A stretch of DNA of 64,000 nt from Gadus chalcogrammus (taxonomy: Eukaryota > Chordata > Actinopteri > Gadiformes > Gadidae), in assembly GCF_026213295.1 (NCBI RefSeq), contig NC_079419.1:17803728-17867727 (forward strand). Direction: 5' to 3'. The notes under the pieces are model-generated. The model had not been told where the DNA came from and ran no database searches. It saw nothing but the letters and a program-made list of their open reading frames with translations. Both the position numbers and the translations under genes were made by a program. Each line of letters begins with the position of its first letter. Positions within the stretch are counted from its first letter, which is position 1. Shown here piece by piece: positions 1-31,488 of the stretch.

Positions 1-174
1 GATGATATTAATAATAAATTTGTTTTTTTACAGCGCTTTTCAAAAACTCGTTCATGATGATGATTGATTTTGATTACAGATTATAACAGTTCTAAATAAA
101 TTTGATATCAGCGGCACATGAACGCCTTTCCACAAAGTCCCCAATGCCTCCCCATCGTGCCCGTCCCCCCTCAC

Positions 175-554
175 CTGTCCGTTGGGCTCCTCCGGCTCCT
201 CCCAGCGGACCATCACGGCGTTGCTGGAGATGATGCGGGCCTGGACGTTGCGGGGCGGGCTGGCGGGCGCCTGCTCCCCGGTGCGGGCCTCCACCCTCAG
301 GGAGGGCAGGCCCTGGCCGATGCTGTTGAAGGCCGACACGCGGATCTCGTAGTCGGTGTTGGGGTACAGGCCCCCGATGCTGTAGCGCGTGGTGGTGATG
401 CCGTCCACCGTCTCGTACTTGCTGTCGGGGGCCTTGGCGCGGTACTGGATGATGTAGTAGGAGACGGGGTCCGGGTTGCCCGAGTCCCAGGTGATGGTGA
501 CGCTGGTGGCCGTGGTCTCCGTGACGATGGGGGTGCCGGGGGGCTTGGGCAGAG
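175..554 (-). CDS. ptprs: PTPRS-like receptor tyrosine phosphatase: exon for FN1 and start of FN2
   Basis: Internal exon of a type IIa (LAR-family) receptor protein tyrosine phosphatase, a neuronal adhesion receptor that binds proteoglycans and synaptic partners. The 380 nt read, in the frame set by the Ig3 exon, as a complete fibronectin III domain ([65 protein letters not shown]). The linker [15 protein letters not shown] and the first strand of FN2 follow (EEPEEPNGQ). The linker and the DPVSYY and YSIGGL segments fit PTPRS better than PTPRD or PTPRF from memory. The acceptor AAAAAAAG lies at 555-561 and the donor GTGAGG at 174-169. The exon enters with 2 nt completing a codon and leaves in phase 0. 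The intron upstream has an A-run rather than a pyrimidine tract next to its acceptor. FN2 onward and the phosphatase domains lie beyond the left edge. Confidence 0.9.
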
Positions 555-1064
555 CTTTTTTTGGGGGGGAAGTGAGGGAGAGACGGGACACAAGGACGGA
601 GGTGAGGTTTGGGATCATGAGCGGATCCCTGGCCTGCCAGCTCCCAGCTCTCTCCCTGGTGGCCCCTCAGCAACACAGACACGACTAGTTTAGTTCCTCT
701 AACAATTGAACTGGACTTAAAGCTTCTATCATTATGCACGTCAATCATGGCACCCATTGCACTCATAAACATCCCTAGAAGGAGGGACCCCCCCCCTCTG
801 CGATCCTTCCCAAGCATCCTTGATTATAAAGGGACTTTTCCCTTGCTAGGGTTAGGGGGTGTCCAGAACACTTAAAGACATAAAGACCGTAACTGTGATT
901 AAGGGATATAGAAATAAATTAAGTGACTTGACTTGACTTGAATGGATAAAACAAAGAAGCGTGTTCAGGTGTTCCACCGTGTGAACTACACTTAAATGAA
1001 CCCGCTGGTGGAGAAAGGGGGTTTGATGCCTGGACTGTGATGGCTGGTAGAAGTTGGCACACAG

Positions 1065-1235
1065 CATTTAACATTTAGTCGTTTAGCAGAGGCGTTTATC
1101 TAAAGCGACTTAATTCAGATATATCTCCTTCAGGAGCAAATTGGACTTGCTGAGGAATAGCTACAGGCAGGCCGGGGACAGTGTGGATCGAACTCAGTGG
1201 CTGTGAACTGGGAGTCCAACACCCTATCATCAATA
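1065..1235 (-). mobile_element. Degenerate tRNA-derived SINE remnant
   Basis: Read on the minus strand, a tRNA-like head (box-B-like GAGTTCGATCC) is followed by a tail resembling AAGTCGCTTTAGATAAACGC and CTCTGCTAAACG. This order (tRNA head, spacer, 'agtcgcttt(g)gataaa(a)gcgtctgctaaat' tail) is typical of common fish SINE families. It lies in the intron between the ptprs FN1 and Ig3 exons and is too diverged for me to assign a subfamily. Confidence 0.5.
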
Positions 1236-1656
1236 GACTGCTCCGATTCCATTCAGCTAGTGTTAATAACCATAATAACTTCAAATAATACATTAAATCA
1301 CCAGGCTGTGTTCCGCGACAAGGCTAGCTTACGTAACCGTGCAGCGGGTCAAACGTATTCCATGCTTTCTCAAATATGCACTCCCTGTTCATATTTGCAT
1401 CCTTTCAAAATGTCAATGAATTTTCTTTTCTTCGAGAGACGAGTACTGCGAGCGTCAGACCTGCACTATGTAACACTTTAGAGAAAACAATCTAGAAGGA
1501 CAAATTCCCCAGACGGATCGCTTCGGGGACGGGCGCGTTCAATCATCAGGTCGAAGCTCCGCCTCAGTCGTATCCCCGAGCAAACCAGCCGCACTAGAAC
1601 AGAGACACAGTGCCTCTTCAATCCACCAATCACAACCCCTGAGCCGGAGACGGAAG

Positions 1657-1676
1657 CCCCCCCCCCCCCCCCCCCC
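1657..1676. repeat. Poly-C run of 20
   Basis: Twenty consecutive C on the plus strand (G on the transcript) lie 28 bp past the Ig3 donor of ptprs. The exact length is prone to sequencing error. Confidence 0.9.
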
Positions 1677-1703
1677 GCTGGGCGTCGATCCCCCCCTGCT
1701 TAC

Positions 1704-1973
1704 TCTTGACGGACACCTGCGCCGCCTCCTCGATGATGCCCAGGCTGCTCATGGCCACGCAGGTGTAGTTGGCCGACTCGCGCACCCCGGTGAGCTCCAG
1801 CACGTTGCGTCCGATGGGCATCTCGTCCTCGGGGGTCAGGTCCTCGGTGCCCAGCATCCACTTGACATAGGGCATGGGCGAGCCCACCGCCACGCACGTG
1901 ATGTTCACGCTGCCCCCCGGCATGATCTCGTGGCTCGAGGGGGGGATGGAGAAACGAGGGGGGACGCGGCGCA
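1704..1973 (-). CDS. ptprs: PTPRS-like receptor tyrosine phosphatase: Ig3 exon
   Basis: One exon encodes the third Ig domain. Landmarks in order are [20 protein letters not shown], the first cysteine in [11 protein letters not shown], the core tryptophan in [27 protein letters not shown], and the second cysteine in [13 protein letters not shown]. The match to vertebrate PTPRS Ig3 is nearly continuous. The acceptor CCTCCTCCTCCCAG ends at 1974 and the donor A|GTAAGC starts at 1703. The 270-nt exon enters with 2 nt of a codon and leaves after 1 nt, joining the FN1 exon as VK-T-LPKPPG. The codon before RRV is where mammalian genes insert the short meB micro-exon. No meB candidate was found here. 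Confidence 0.92.
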
Positions 1974-1974
1974 C

Positions 1975-5076
<3,102 letters not shown>

Positions 5077-5176
5077 NNNNNNNNNNNNNNNNNNNNNNNN
5101 NNNNNNNNNNNNNNNNNNNNNNNNNNNNNNNNNNNNNNNNNNNNNNNNNNNNNNNNNNNNNNNNNNNNNNNNNNNN
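5077..5176. other. Assembly gap (100 N)
   Basis: Exactly 100 Ns, the usual placeholder for a gap of unknown length. The right flank is (CT)n. It lies in the ptprs intron between the Ig1 and Ig3 exons, where Ig2-coding sequence is expected. Confidence 0.98.
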
Positions 5177-5734
5177 CTCTCTCTCTCTCTCTCTCTTCTC
5201 TCTCTCCTCTCTCTCTCTCTCTCTCCCTCCCTCCCTCCCTCCCTATCTCTCTGTGTGTAACTGTCTCACTCTCTCTCCCCCCTCCCTCTCTCTCCCTCTC
5301 CCTCCCTCTATCTCTCCCCCCCCCCCCCCCCTCTCTCTCTCCCTATGTATATCTCTCTCTCTCTCATGTCCTCAAGAGATGACATTTTGAGAGGGTCCTG
5401 TCAGATAGCGGCGGCGGTGGCGGCGGGGCTGATAGCAGGAGGTCTGCGGGGAGAGAGCGCCGGCGACCCGACGGGGGTGAGGGAGGGGAGGGAGGAGGGG
5501 GCGGAGGGCCACACACCGGGGACACACACACACACAAACAGACGCACACACACGGACGTGCAGGCGATCAATGCTAATGACCTGGCTGAATGGGGGCAGC
5601 ACTTGTCGGCGACAGAATAGCGAGAGGAAGAGGAGAGGGGGAAATATAGAATGAACGGGGGGGGGGGGGGGGGGATCAATGGGCAGGTTGGAAGGCTAGC
5701 TCCCCTGAGCCCACCCCCCTCTCTCCCCACAACA

Positions 5735-5828
<94 letters not shown>

Positions 5829-5934
5829 GGTGGGAGGGTTCAGATGGTGTTTTTATCACCCTGCCGGCTACGGCTACATGGACTCCCTGGCTGTTAATTA
5901 GAGCGCGCCATTACAGCTGGTCCTGAAGGAGAGC

Positions 5935-6029
<95 letters not shown>

Positions 6030-6952
6030 GTGTGTGTTGCCATCTCATGCATTGTTCCCTGTTCATCATCATAGCTCTATAAATATACAGGCAGGAAGGA
6101 TGGTATGCATAGATGGGTAGATAGATAGATAGATAGAGAAGTAAGAGATGGATAGTTAGATAGATGGAAGGATAGAGCGAGAGAGCGAGTGAGAGAATGA
6201 GAGAGAATGAAAGAGAGAGAGAGAACAGAGCGCGAGCGAGAGAGAGAGTGAGAGAGAGTGGCAGAGAGCGAGAGAGAGGCAGAGGTAGGGATGGACGCTG
6301 GAAATAGACACTGCAGCCAGGGTCGTGATTATGCTTTTCACCAAATGAATCATTTATCAAACACAAACACACTGCCCGACAGCAGCCTATTTCTAGCCCC
6401 TGTTTAAATTGATAAGACAGACCATGAGAAGTGTGTTTGTATGTGCTTTGGAGAACACAAACACACACACATGCAGATTCTTGGCATTCAACCGCTATTG
6501 TTCTTGGGCGTCTTCCTGCGCGCGTGCACGCATGTTTGTGTGTTTGTGTGTGTGTGTGTGTGAGTGTGTTTTTTGGAACTATGCATTCTGGGCTGCTTGT
6601 GTTTACAGAAGGGTGATCGGAACTGGTGCTGAAAACAAGCTTTGGAGCCAACCAGATCTTGGCAAATATGCTATTGCGACAAACACACACACACACACAC
6701 ACACTCACAAGCACACATGAGCGCACTCACGCATAAATTCATACATGCACACCCACACACTGTCGCAAACAAACAAACACACACACACAGACACACACGG
6801 TGACCCAAACCAACAAGCAACCAAACATAGACACACACATACACTCCCACACATACAATGACCAAAACAAACACAGACACACACATATATAAATTTACAT
6901 AATAGCGACAGTGTGGCTGAACAAGCACAAATTCACATTCTGTCCTCATCCT

Positions 6953-7002
<50 letters not shown>

Positions 7003-7007
7003 AACAA

Positions 7008-7090
<83 letters not shown>

Positions 7091-7092
7091 CA
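5177..7092. repeat. Microsatellite-dense intron segment
   Basis: Contents in order: CT-rich DNA at 5177-5363; a poly-G run near 5657-5674; (GT)n at about 5739-5826 and 5937-6037; (GATA)n near 6116-6136; GA-rich DNA at 6175-6280; (GT) and (CA) blocks at 6536-6562 and 6680-6900; and (CA)n at about 6956-7092. No exon was recognised. Confidence 0.85.
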
Positions 7093-7390
7093 AAAGGAAA
7101 TCCAAACAGTGTCCTTTTTTAGAACACGCTCCGGCCCGTTATGGAGCGTAACGGCATCAGTGTGTTTGCGTGGGCCCTGAGGCTACACACACGCTAGCAT
7201 GCTACCGCAAGCCCCGGATTAGAGCGATGATTCAGCGGCCGCCAAATAGCATGGATAGCGCCGCGGCTCCCGCAGGACGCAGCAGTGCTGAAGAGGAGCA
7301 ATTGAACTGATAATGATTATGGATCACAACACAGAGCTACTCCCCAGAGCCTCCCTGAAACCCTGGTCCCTTATTCCACCTGCTCCACGG

Positions 7391-8425
<1,035 letters not shown>

Positions 8426-8549
8426 CAGACACATACTGCTGCAGTGATGAGTCTATCTCGCCCACCAGAGGGTTTTAAACATGCAGAGCTGCAGATATTC
8501 AGATTTGCTGAAGGCAAAGGAACACAGCTGCGGTGTCCGTATGAAAGTG

Positions 8550-8638
8550 CATGTGGTGGTGGTGTTGGGGGTGGGGGTGGGGGTGGGGGTGGGGGTGGGG
8601 GTGTTGATGGCGGTGGTGGAGGTGGTGGTGGAAGTATA
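8550..8638 (+). repeat. (TGGGGG)n G-rich hexanucleotide tract
   Basis: About six tandem TGGGGG units lie inside a TGG/GGT-rich stretch on the plus strand, with enough G5 runs to form intramolecular G-quadruplexes. On the ptprs transcript the sequence is C-rich. Confidence 0.8.
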
Positions 8639-9207
8639 GTAGTGAAAGGCCATACACGTGCAGGAGGAATGGGAAATGGACGTGCAAGGAAACACAAAGA
8701 GGACGGGGTGGGGTAAAGTAGGGTTGGTTCGGAGGTTGGGAGGGAGGCAGGAAGGGAGCAAGGGAGAGAGGGAGCCTCGGGGAGATTGAAGGCTGCGAAA
8801 ATGAAAGAATGAATAAAACAAGAGATTAAGAAATATAAAATGAAGTGGCACCTCGAAGAGGAAAAAAGGGAAATTGTCGCGAGGGGAAAGAAAGAGCAAA
8901 AAATAGCGAGAAGGTGGCGGGACGCTAATAAGACAGGAGAGGCTTACAGGAAGTGAACCACGAAGATGAGGGTGATGGATGATGATGATGGGGCTGATGG
9001 TGGTGATGAAGAGCATTGTGCCGCCCGCCCCTCCTTCTCACCTAACCTCGCCCTCCCTATCCCCCTTCTCTTAGGCTAACCACAGCTGGCCCCACCTCTA
9101 TCCATTAGGACCGTCAAGTGCAGCAGCGCACATCCTCCGCCTAACCACACAAGGACGCACTCTTCAGCGTCCCCCAGATGGGCCAACTGGGGGTTCAGCT
9201 CCTGGCT

Positions 9208-9381
<174 letters not shown>

Positions 9382-10487
9382 GAGACACGGGAGGACCATG
9401 AAGGAGGACTGGCGGGGTGGAAGTGGATTAAAGACAGGCAGCGCTGTGGATGGGACCCGGGCTAATGAAGGAAACCTTTCTCAGCTCCACCCAGCCTAAG
9501 TCAGCCCTAAGTAGCGGTGCTCTGATGCTGTCCCCCGGGGAAGAACCGGTTCTGAGGACCCAGCGGGTTGGAAGGATTTGGTACACTTGTTCTTCAAGTG
9601 GTGACTACTCAGCGGAATTATTTAGCCTTGGCCGTAGCTTACAGCTTTCCATTGTTTTTAGGGGATAATGCTTTTTTTTATGTCGGATAACATTGCCGTA
9701 GTGGTGCGGCACTGTGGGAGCAGTGTTGCATTATGGGGGCGTCACTAGCTTAGTAGGTGGAGAAGGAAATCTGTCTGGGGACTGTGGTTATGCGTTTGAT
9801 TTCTCAGCTTCCCGATTATGTCCATGGGCAAAACTTCGCCTAAGTGACCTGACTGTTTTCTTGATTGACCGCCTATGCTCGCATGGCTGGATATTGCAGT
9901 CAGGGAACAAAATGTGTTGTGTGTGTGGAGGAGATTAATTGCATTAAGTTCCTTTCTGTGATTTTATAATGGCTGGAGGAGTTAGTCCACCATAGCATTT
10001 CACTTCATTTGGCCATTGCTTTGGATGACCTATTTTAGTGTCTAACCTTAGGCTAATGAAATTTGAATAAACAAGTTTACTCAAACGGACACGGACACAA
10101 ACACAGGCTCACACGCCCACACGGCCACAGAGACGCGCGGGCCGACAGACATGACCCGGAGGTGTGGAGACGATGCGGTAATGTGCTATGGACTGGGGCT
10201 GTGTGTGTAGTGATGCTAGCTCTCATAACAGATGGACCAGAGTGTATTCCCCGGGCTTGGAGCCTTCTGCCCACCACACCGCCCTGCCAGCCCGCCAGAA
10301 TAACCCATCCCTCCCCTCTCCATCGCCATCTTTTTAACCTTCCCTCCCCAGCCCTTTCTCTCCTCTAACCGCGTCTAATGTAGAGCGGTGCACTCCATCT
10401 CGTGGTGAACCCACAACTTGCTCTTCCCATCGCTCTGAACCTCCTTCAGCTGCTGCAGCCATCCCACCTCCCTCTGCGCACCAATGC

Positions 10488-10806
10488 CCCCTCTACTCCC
10501 CTCCCCTCCCCTCTTCTCCTCTCCCTCAGCCCCTCCCCTCCCCTCCCCTCCCCTCGACTCCTCTCCTCACCCCCTCCCTCCCCTCCCTCTCCTCCCCCTC
10601 CCCTCCTCCCCTCACCCCCTCCCCCCTCCTCTCCCTCACCCCCTCCCCTCCTCTCCTCCCCTCCTCTCCTCTCCTCTCCCCCCCCACCTCCTCTCCTTCT
10701 CTCTATCCCCTCTCCCTCACCCCCTCCCCTCCTCTCCTCCCCTCCTCTCCTCTCCCCCCCACCTCCTCTCCTTCTCTCTATCCCCTCTTCCCCAGCCCCC
10801 CCCCCC
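10488..10806. repeat. C/T-rich polypyrimidine tract with internal duplication
   Basis: About 320 bp are almost wholly C and T on the plus strand (CCCCTCCCCT-type units). A block of roughly 78 bp (CACCCCCTCCCCTCCTCTCC through CTCTATCCCCTC) occurs twice in tandem near 10634 and 10712. Such homopurine/homopyrimidine DNA with mirror symmetry can adopt triplex (H-DNA) structure. Confidence 0.8.
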
Positions 10807-11390
10807 CTCTTTATTCGTTCCCCTGCCAACGCCGAGTCTAATCCCTTGTGTCTTTTTCATGTTGAAATGACCCAATGAGGCCACAGCTCCCCCCAACCCC
10901 CACCCAGCACCCAGCACCCTCCACCCAGCACCCTCCACCAGACAGGGCAGGGCAGAGGGCCAGACCAGGCCCTCCGGATTGCAGGCGCCTGGCCACAACA
11001 TGTGGGCAACCTTATCTCCCATGAGCACTTAGGAGCAGCCATATTAGATGAGCTTAGCAGGGCGCGGAGACAGTGTACATTAGATTAACACCCTCCTCGC
11101 TCTGGCCCCCGGCAGGCAGACACCGTAGCGGGGGCAGAGAGGGGGAGGGATGCTAAAGTGCCATGCTAATGTGTTAGCGCCACACATACACACACACACA
11201 TACACACACATGAACACACGTTCATACATGCTCACTGGCGGGGACTATTTAAAGCAGCGTTTGTCCCATGGTGCGGTTGGAGGGTGGGGGGCAGGGGTGA
11301 TGTGGAGGGGAGGGCAGAGTTTGTGGCACAGCTGCATTGTCACCTCTGCAGCTGAGAGCCATGGGAACCGTCGACTGGTACTGTCAGGCC

Positions 11391-11507
<117 letters not shown>

Positions 11508-11865
11508 TAAATGCCTGGATATGCTTGGGCTTGCTGTTTCTATCTTCATATCGTCCATAAACTGACACCCCACTTAACCCAACTCAAATCCATCGATTTA
11601 CAATTTAGATGTACTGTGTATTGACTACTACTATTTAGTTATTTAGCACACTCTTATATTTATGTTTCCAAAGTGACCTACAGGAGAGGCTGAGCACCAG
11701 CAAAGTAAACAATCAATGTTGGAGCAGCGGCAGCAGCTAGGAAGAAAACTACAAAAACGACACAAAGTGCTGCATGGGCAAGTCTCTAAACGAAGCGGCT
11801 GGACCCCAGTCCTCAACTCCGGGACCCCCGGGTGTGACCCCGGGTGTGCGCTTCAGGGGGCTCAC

Positions 11866-12007
11866 CTCGGATGATGGCCAGCTTGGCGGTGACGGCCTCC
11901 TCGCCCTGGCTGTTCTGCGCCACGCACTCGTAGATGTTCTCGTCCCTGGGGGCTCTCAGGGGCTGGATCCGCAGCACGGCCCCCGCCCCGTCGTCGTACT
12001 CGATGGT
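11866..12007 (-). CDS. ptprs: PTPRS-like receptor tyrosine phosphatase: Ig1 second half
   Basis: This 142-nt exon encodes the C-terminal half of the first Ig domain: [20 protein letters not shown], then [19 protein letters not shown] with the second Ig cysteine, then TAKLAIIR. The acceptor TGTGTTCCAG ends at 12008 and the donor GAG|GTGAGC begins at 11865. The incoming phase is 0, so it joins the upstream exon as QRIE-TIEYDD, as in other LAR-family genes. The outgoing phase is 1. The Ig3 exon also begins after 1 nt of a codon, so skipping Ig2 would keep the frame. Confidence 0.92.
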
Positions 12008-12955
12008 CTGGAACACACAGGCTCACAGTCACACACCAGGGGGGGCCCGCGGAGGGCCGTCGGGGCCGGGGCGGAACAGACTGTAACGCCGTTAATAGAC
12101 TGTGATCGACGCTAATGCAGTGGCCTGCAGCAGAACCTTACGCCCCAGACGGGGTTAATCTCATCATCAAGGGGTAATGTCACGCTAAAAAATTGCATTC
12201 TAATATACCCACTTCCGCGGATCGCGTAACACAATTAAATTTAGATTTGTGTTTTACTTTAATCGTCACTTATTCATAATTTTGTTACTGTTGGGTTTGA
12301 GAGTGTCTGTTTTAGCAGCCGGACCGGGGACTATTAAACAGTAAGCGAACATAAAATGTAAAAGAGTCTTTCTGCTGCCCCCATGCATCGCACCGTTTCA
12401 TTTCACCCGATACTGGTCACAGCAGTACCGTGCGCTGATTAGAAATATTGGATGGACTGGATGCTTGACTGAGGACCACTTACTTTTGTTTTGAATGTGG
12501 AGGTTGAAACTTTAATCACACATAAACAGATTAAAATGGGTTATTCCTTTCATTAAACCATAAGTAACAGTCCCCACATTTCAATAATCCCCATAGTGGG
12601 TAAATTAGCCCTTAACGCTTGGCTGTAGCAAACATAATGAATCACATTTGCTTCAGACGTGGCCCAAATAGAGTGAATTATAAAAGTTATGAATCATAAA
12701 TAAGTTCTAAAAAGCTATCAAATTAAATTATTTTCCAGGTCCAGATTATTTAATGGAGCATTTTATCAGAGAGTTAAAATGACAAATTGCTTTAAATTAC
12801 TCAAAAATACAGCAATAAAATACGCTTTCACTATCGCAATCAGTTGGCTAGTGCCACCAGGGAGCGGTCTACAACAGGTAGCTCTAACGGTGTAGGGGGG
12901 GGGGGGGGCTACAACAGGTCTGCTCCAACGGTGTAGGGGGGGGGTCTATCACAGC
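12008..12955. other. ptprs intron, AT-rich, no feature seen
   Basis: Mostly unique AT-rich DNA. Near 12865-12945 two imperfect copies of a unit containing CTACAACAGGT and AACGGTGTAGGGGG form a prelude to the minisatellite that follows. Confidence 0.5.
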
Positions 12956-12956
12956 T

Positions 12957-13390
12957 CTGGTCTGGGGGTGTAGGGTCTGTATCAGGGCTGGTCTGGGGGT
13001 GCAGGGTCTGTATCAGGGCTGGGGGTGTAGGGTCTGTATTAGGGCTGGTCTGGGGGTGTAGGGTCTGTATCAGGGCTGGTCTGGGGGTGTAGGGTCTGTA
13101 TCAGGGCTGGTCTTGGGGTGCAGGGTCTGTATCTGGGCTGGTCTGGGGGTGCAGGGTCTGTATCAGGGCTGGTCTGGGGGTGCAGGGTCTGTATCAGGGC
13201 TGGGGGTGCAGGGTCTGTATCAGGGCTGGTCTGGGGGTGCAGGGTCTGTATCAGGGCTGGTCTGGGGGTGCAGGGTCTGTATCAGGGCTGGTCTGGGGGT
13301 GCAGGGTCTGTATCAGGGCTGGTCTGGGGGTGCAGGGTCTGTATCAGGGCTGGTCTGGGGGTGCAGGGTCTGTATCAGGGCCGGTCTGGT
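12957..13390. repeat. 31-bp minisatellite
   Basis: About 14 tandem copies of a 31-bp unit made of GGTCTGGGGGTG, then C or T, then AGGGTCTGTATCAGGGCT. Two copies near 13018 and 13199 lack the GGTCT segment. Copies on the right have C at the variable position and those on the left mostly T, so the array is partly homogenised. Since 31 is not a multiple of 3, every plus-strand frame stays open and gives spurious proteins rich in GVQGLYQGW. Confidence 0.93.
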
Positions 13391-13429
13391 CTGTGTTGGG
13401 GGGGGAGCGTTGTGCATTGTGACAACCAC

Positions 13430-13575
13430 CTCGATACGCTGGGAGTTCACTTTCTTGCCCTTCTTGTTCCACACGACCTGGGGCTTGGGGTCCCCCGAGG
13501 CCTGGCACACGAACGACGCCACTCCCCCCGAGACCCCGATCTGGTCGGTGGGGGTCTTGGTGAACCAGGGCTTTG
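13430..13575 (-). CDS. ptprs: PTPRS-like receptor tyrosine phosphatase: Ig1 first half
   Basis: This 146-nt exon encodes the N-terminal half of Ig1: [20 protein letters not shown], the first Ig cysteine in [11 protein letters not shown], the core tryptophan in VVWNKKGKK, and VNSQRIE. In the family this half carries the lysine-rich heparan-sulphate-binding strand. KKGKK is visible, but its role here is inferred. The acceptor TGTGTCCATCAG ends at 13576. The donor GAG|GTGGTT is a weaker variant of the consensus. It is followed within about 40 nt by a 31-bp minisatellite that is C-rich on the sense strand. The signal-peptide exon should lie at higher coordinates. I could not identify it. Confidence 0.92.
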
Positions 13576-13929
13576 CTGATGGACACACAAGAGGAAGGCA
13601 ACTGGTTAGACGGGGCAGAGAAGACTGAAGAAGAATGAAACGCACAGGAAACCACGAAAGGAAAGTGGGCTGGACCACAACAAGGTGGACATCAGAAACC
13701 ACCTCACCGGAGCAGCCACGACGTCAACAGACTTTCATTTGTCTGAAAGCAAGCGAGCAGAGCCAATACCTGACTCCGCCCCCATTAACTGTCCGCCAGT
13801 GGACTTGAGCTGTGTGTGTGTGTGTGTGTGTGTGTTTTTTTTTCTCTTCTTCCTGGCTAACATCTAGAGGACATCATGAAGGACTTCCTGTGGGTCATAA
13901 ATAAAAGATGGGCCTGGGCTTCAGAGGAA

Positions 13930-17621
<3,692 letters not shown>

Positions 17622-17658
17622 ACTCATAAAGAGACATGTCAAGTGTCTCTTTATGAGT
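17622..17658. repeat. Perfect 15-bp inverted repeat (hairpin)
   Basis: Arm ACTCATAAAGAGACA at 17622-17636 pairs perfectly with TGTCTCTTTATGAGT at 17644-17658 around a 7-nt loop. No terminal repeat signature or site duplication was recognised. Confidence 0.9.
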
Positions 17659-17828
17659 CCTGTTTCTTTGGTGTCTTTTTGCTTTTCGAAAGAGGAGACT
17701 ATAATTCAATTGTGCGAGGGAGAAATCAAAAGGAATATATTGTACATGAACACAGATATGTATGAGGGAAAAGAAGGACATTCATGCGAGATGTATGCTA
17801 ATACAGGATTAGCTCTTTCCATTTGGTC

Positions 17829-17864
17829 CATCTAATCTCAACACGGTAGTGTTGAGATTAGATG
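17829..17864. repeat. Perfect 16-bp inverted repeat (hairpin)
   Basis: Arm CATCTAATCTCAACAC at 17829-17844 pairs perfectly with GTGTTGAGATTAGATG at 17849-17864 around the 4-nt loop GGTA. It lies only 170 bp from another perfect hairpin. Confidence 0.92.
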
Positions 17865-18818
17865 TCCGCTGAAGCAGGTCGGCTCAAACTGAATTTAAAA
17901 AGCCACAATAGAAGCGCTGCTCGAACAAGTAAAACAAGAAATAGACTGGAATATCTTTGCCTTCCAGCTTTTGTATCAATATCAGTCCCCTGCAATTGAC
18001 ACATGAGCTAAACTGCAGATACTTCAACCCGTTCTAATTCCATTAAGCTTGAGCCTGGGTCTAATTCTGCTTTTAGTACTCAATTGTTGTGTATGTACTA
18101 GTGGCCCATTAAAGTGTTAATGCAATGACACAGCACAAGTATGCCGCGGCAATGGAGACACACTGAAACAACAAGGATTAGGGTCAGTCGAAGTGGAAAA
18201 TAATATCCTCTATACCTGATGCGAAGATATCGTTCCCTGGGATTTTCTTCATATTACTTTCCTCTCTCTCTGTATATTTCTCTCTCTTGGTCCGTTTTTA
18301 TCACTGACACCCACAAACAGACACTGAGCTCTGCACACACACACGCACACACAACCACACACACACAGCAACACACGCATGGACTTACAAACACAAGCAA
18401 GAATGCACAAGCATACACACACAAGCACACATATCCAGCACATCTGGGGGAGTAAGCATAATTCAGCTGTCTGTCTGTGGAGCTCCAGACGGACGGCGTG
18501 GCGGCCCCCTGTCTCAGACTCAATAAGTCCTCAGTTCCACCCAGCCGTCCCCGACGCCAGGCCTCTGTTCAATGCGCCAGAGTGCCGCGAGTGAGGAGAA
18601 GCCTTGTTAGTCTGCCCTTTATATCACACCCACATTTATAATCCTGTTGAAGGCTGGTGCTGACTGACACATCATGCGTTTGTTTTTCCATGTTTGCCGT
18701 AAATATATGCACATCTTGTTCTAGTGCAGATGCCGAACCCACGCATTGCATGCGCGCTCCACTTCAGGACACATACAAAAAAATAAACACATGACACAAA
18801 CACATACTGTACCTCCTC

Positions 18819-20086
<1,268 letters not shown>

Positions 20087-20099
20087 GCTTCTCCAGCTG

Positions 20100-31300
<11,201 letters not shown>

Positions 31301-31312
31301 AAGAGCAGATTG

Positions 31313-31318
31313 TTTATT
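31313..31318 (-). terminator. Candidate fem1a polyadenylation signal
   Basis: TTTATT on the plus strand is AATAAA on the minus strand, about 170 bp downstream of the fem1a stop codon. It is the nearest canonical hexamer I found. A cleavage site was not identified. Confidence 0.45.
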
Positions 31319-31488
31319 GCCGTTATATAGTCTCAGGGGTAAATGGGGGGGGGGGGGGGCTTATAAGGGCCGGGATGAAAAGTGGAGTTAGAGTGTATAT
31401 TATTGTATGCAGGAAGAGAGGCGGTTTATAGTACAGGTAGATGGCATTAAGAGAGATGCTGGTGAGGGAGGGGGCTGGAGTGAAAGGG

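Noticed and set aside
850..870. TTAGGG-like words (GGGTTAGGGGG)
   Set aside because: Only one or two units; not an interstitial telomere array.
10402..10878. Proline/serine-rich open frames
   Set aside because: Low-complexity C/T tract with no start context, splice sites or family match.
12957..13390. CRISPR-like regularly spaced repeats
   Set aside because: The units are directly adjacent with no unique spacers and the genome is a vertebrate's, so this is a minisatellite.
13113..13628. Long plus-strand frames rich in GVQGLYQGW
   Set aside because: A 31-bp tandem repeat is open in all three frames, so this is an artefact. The same region on the minus strand is the ptprs exon and intron.
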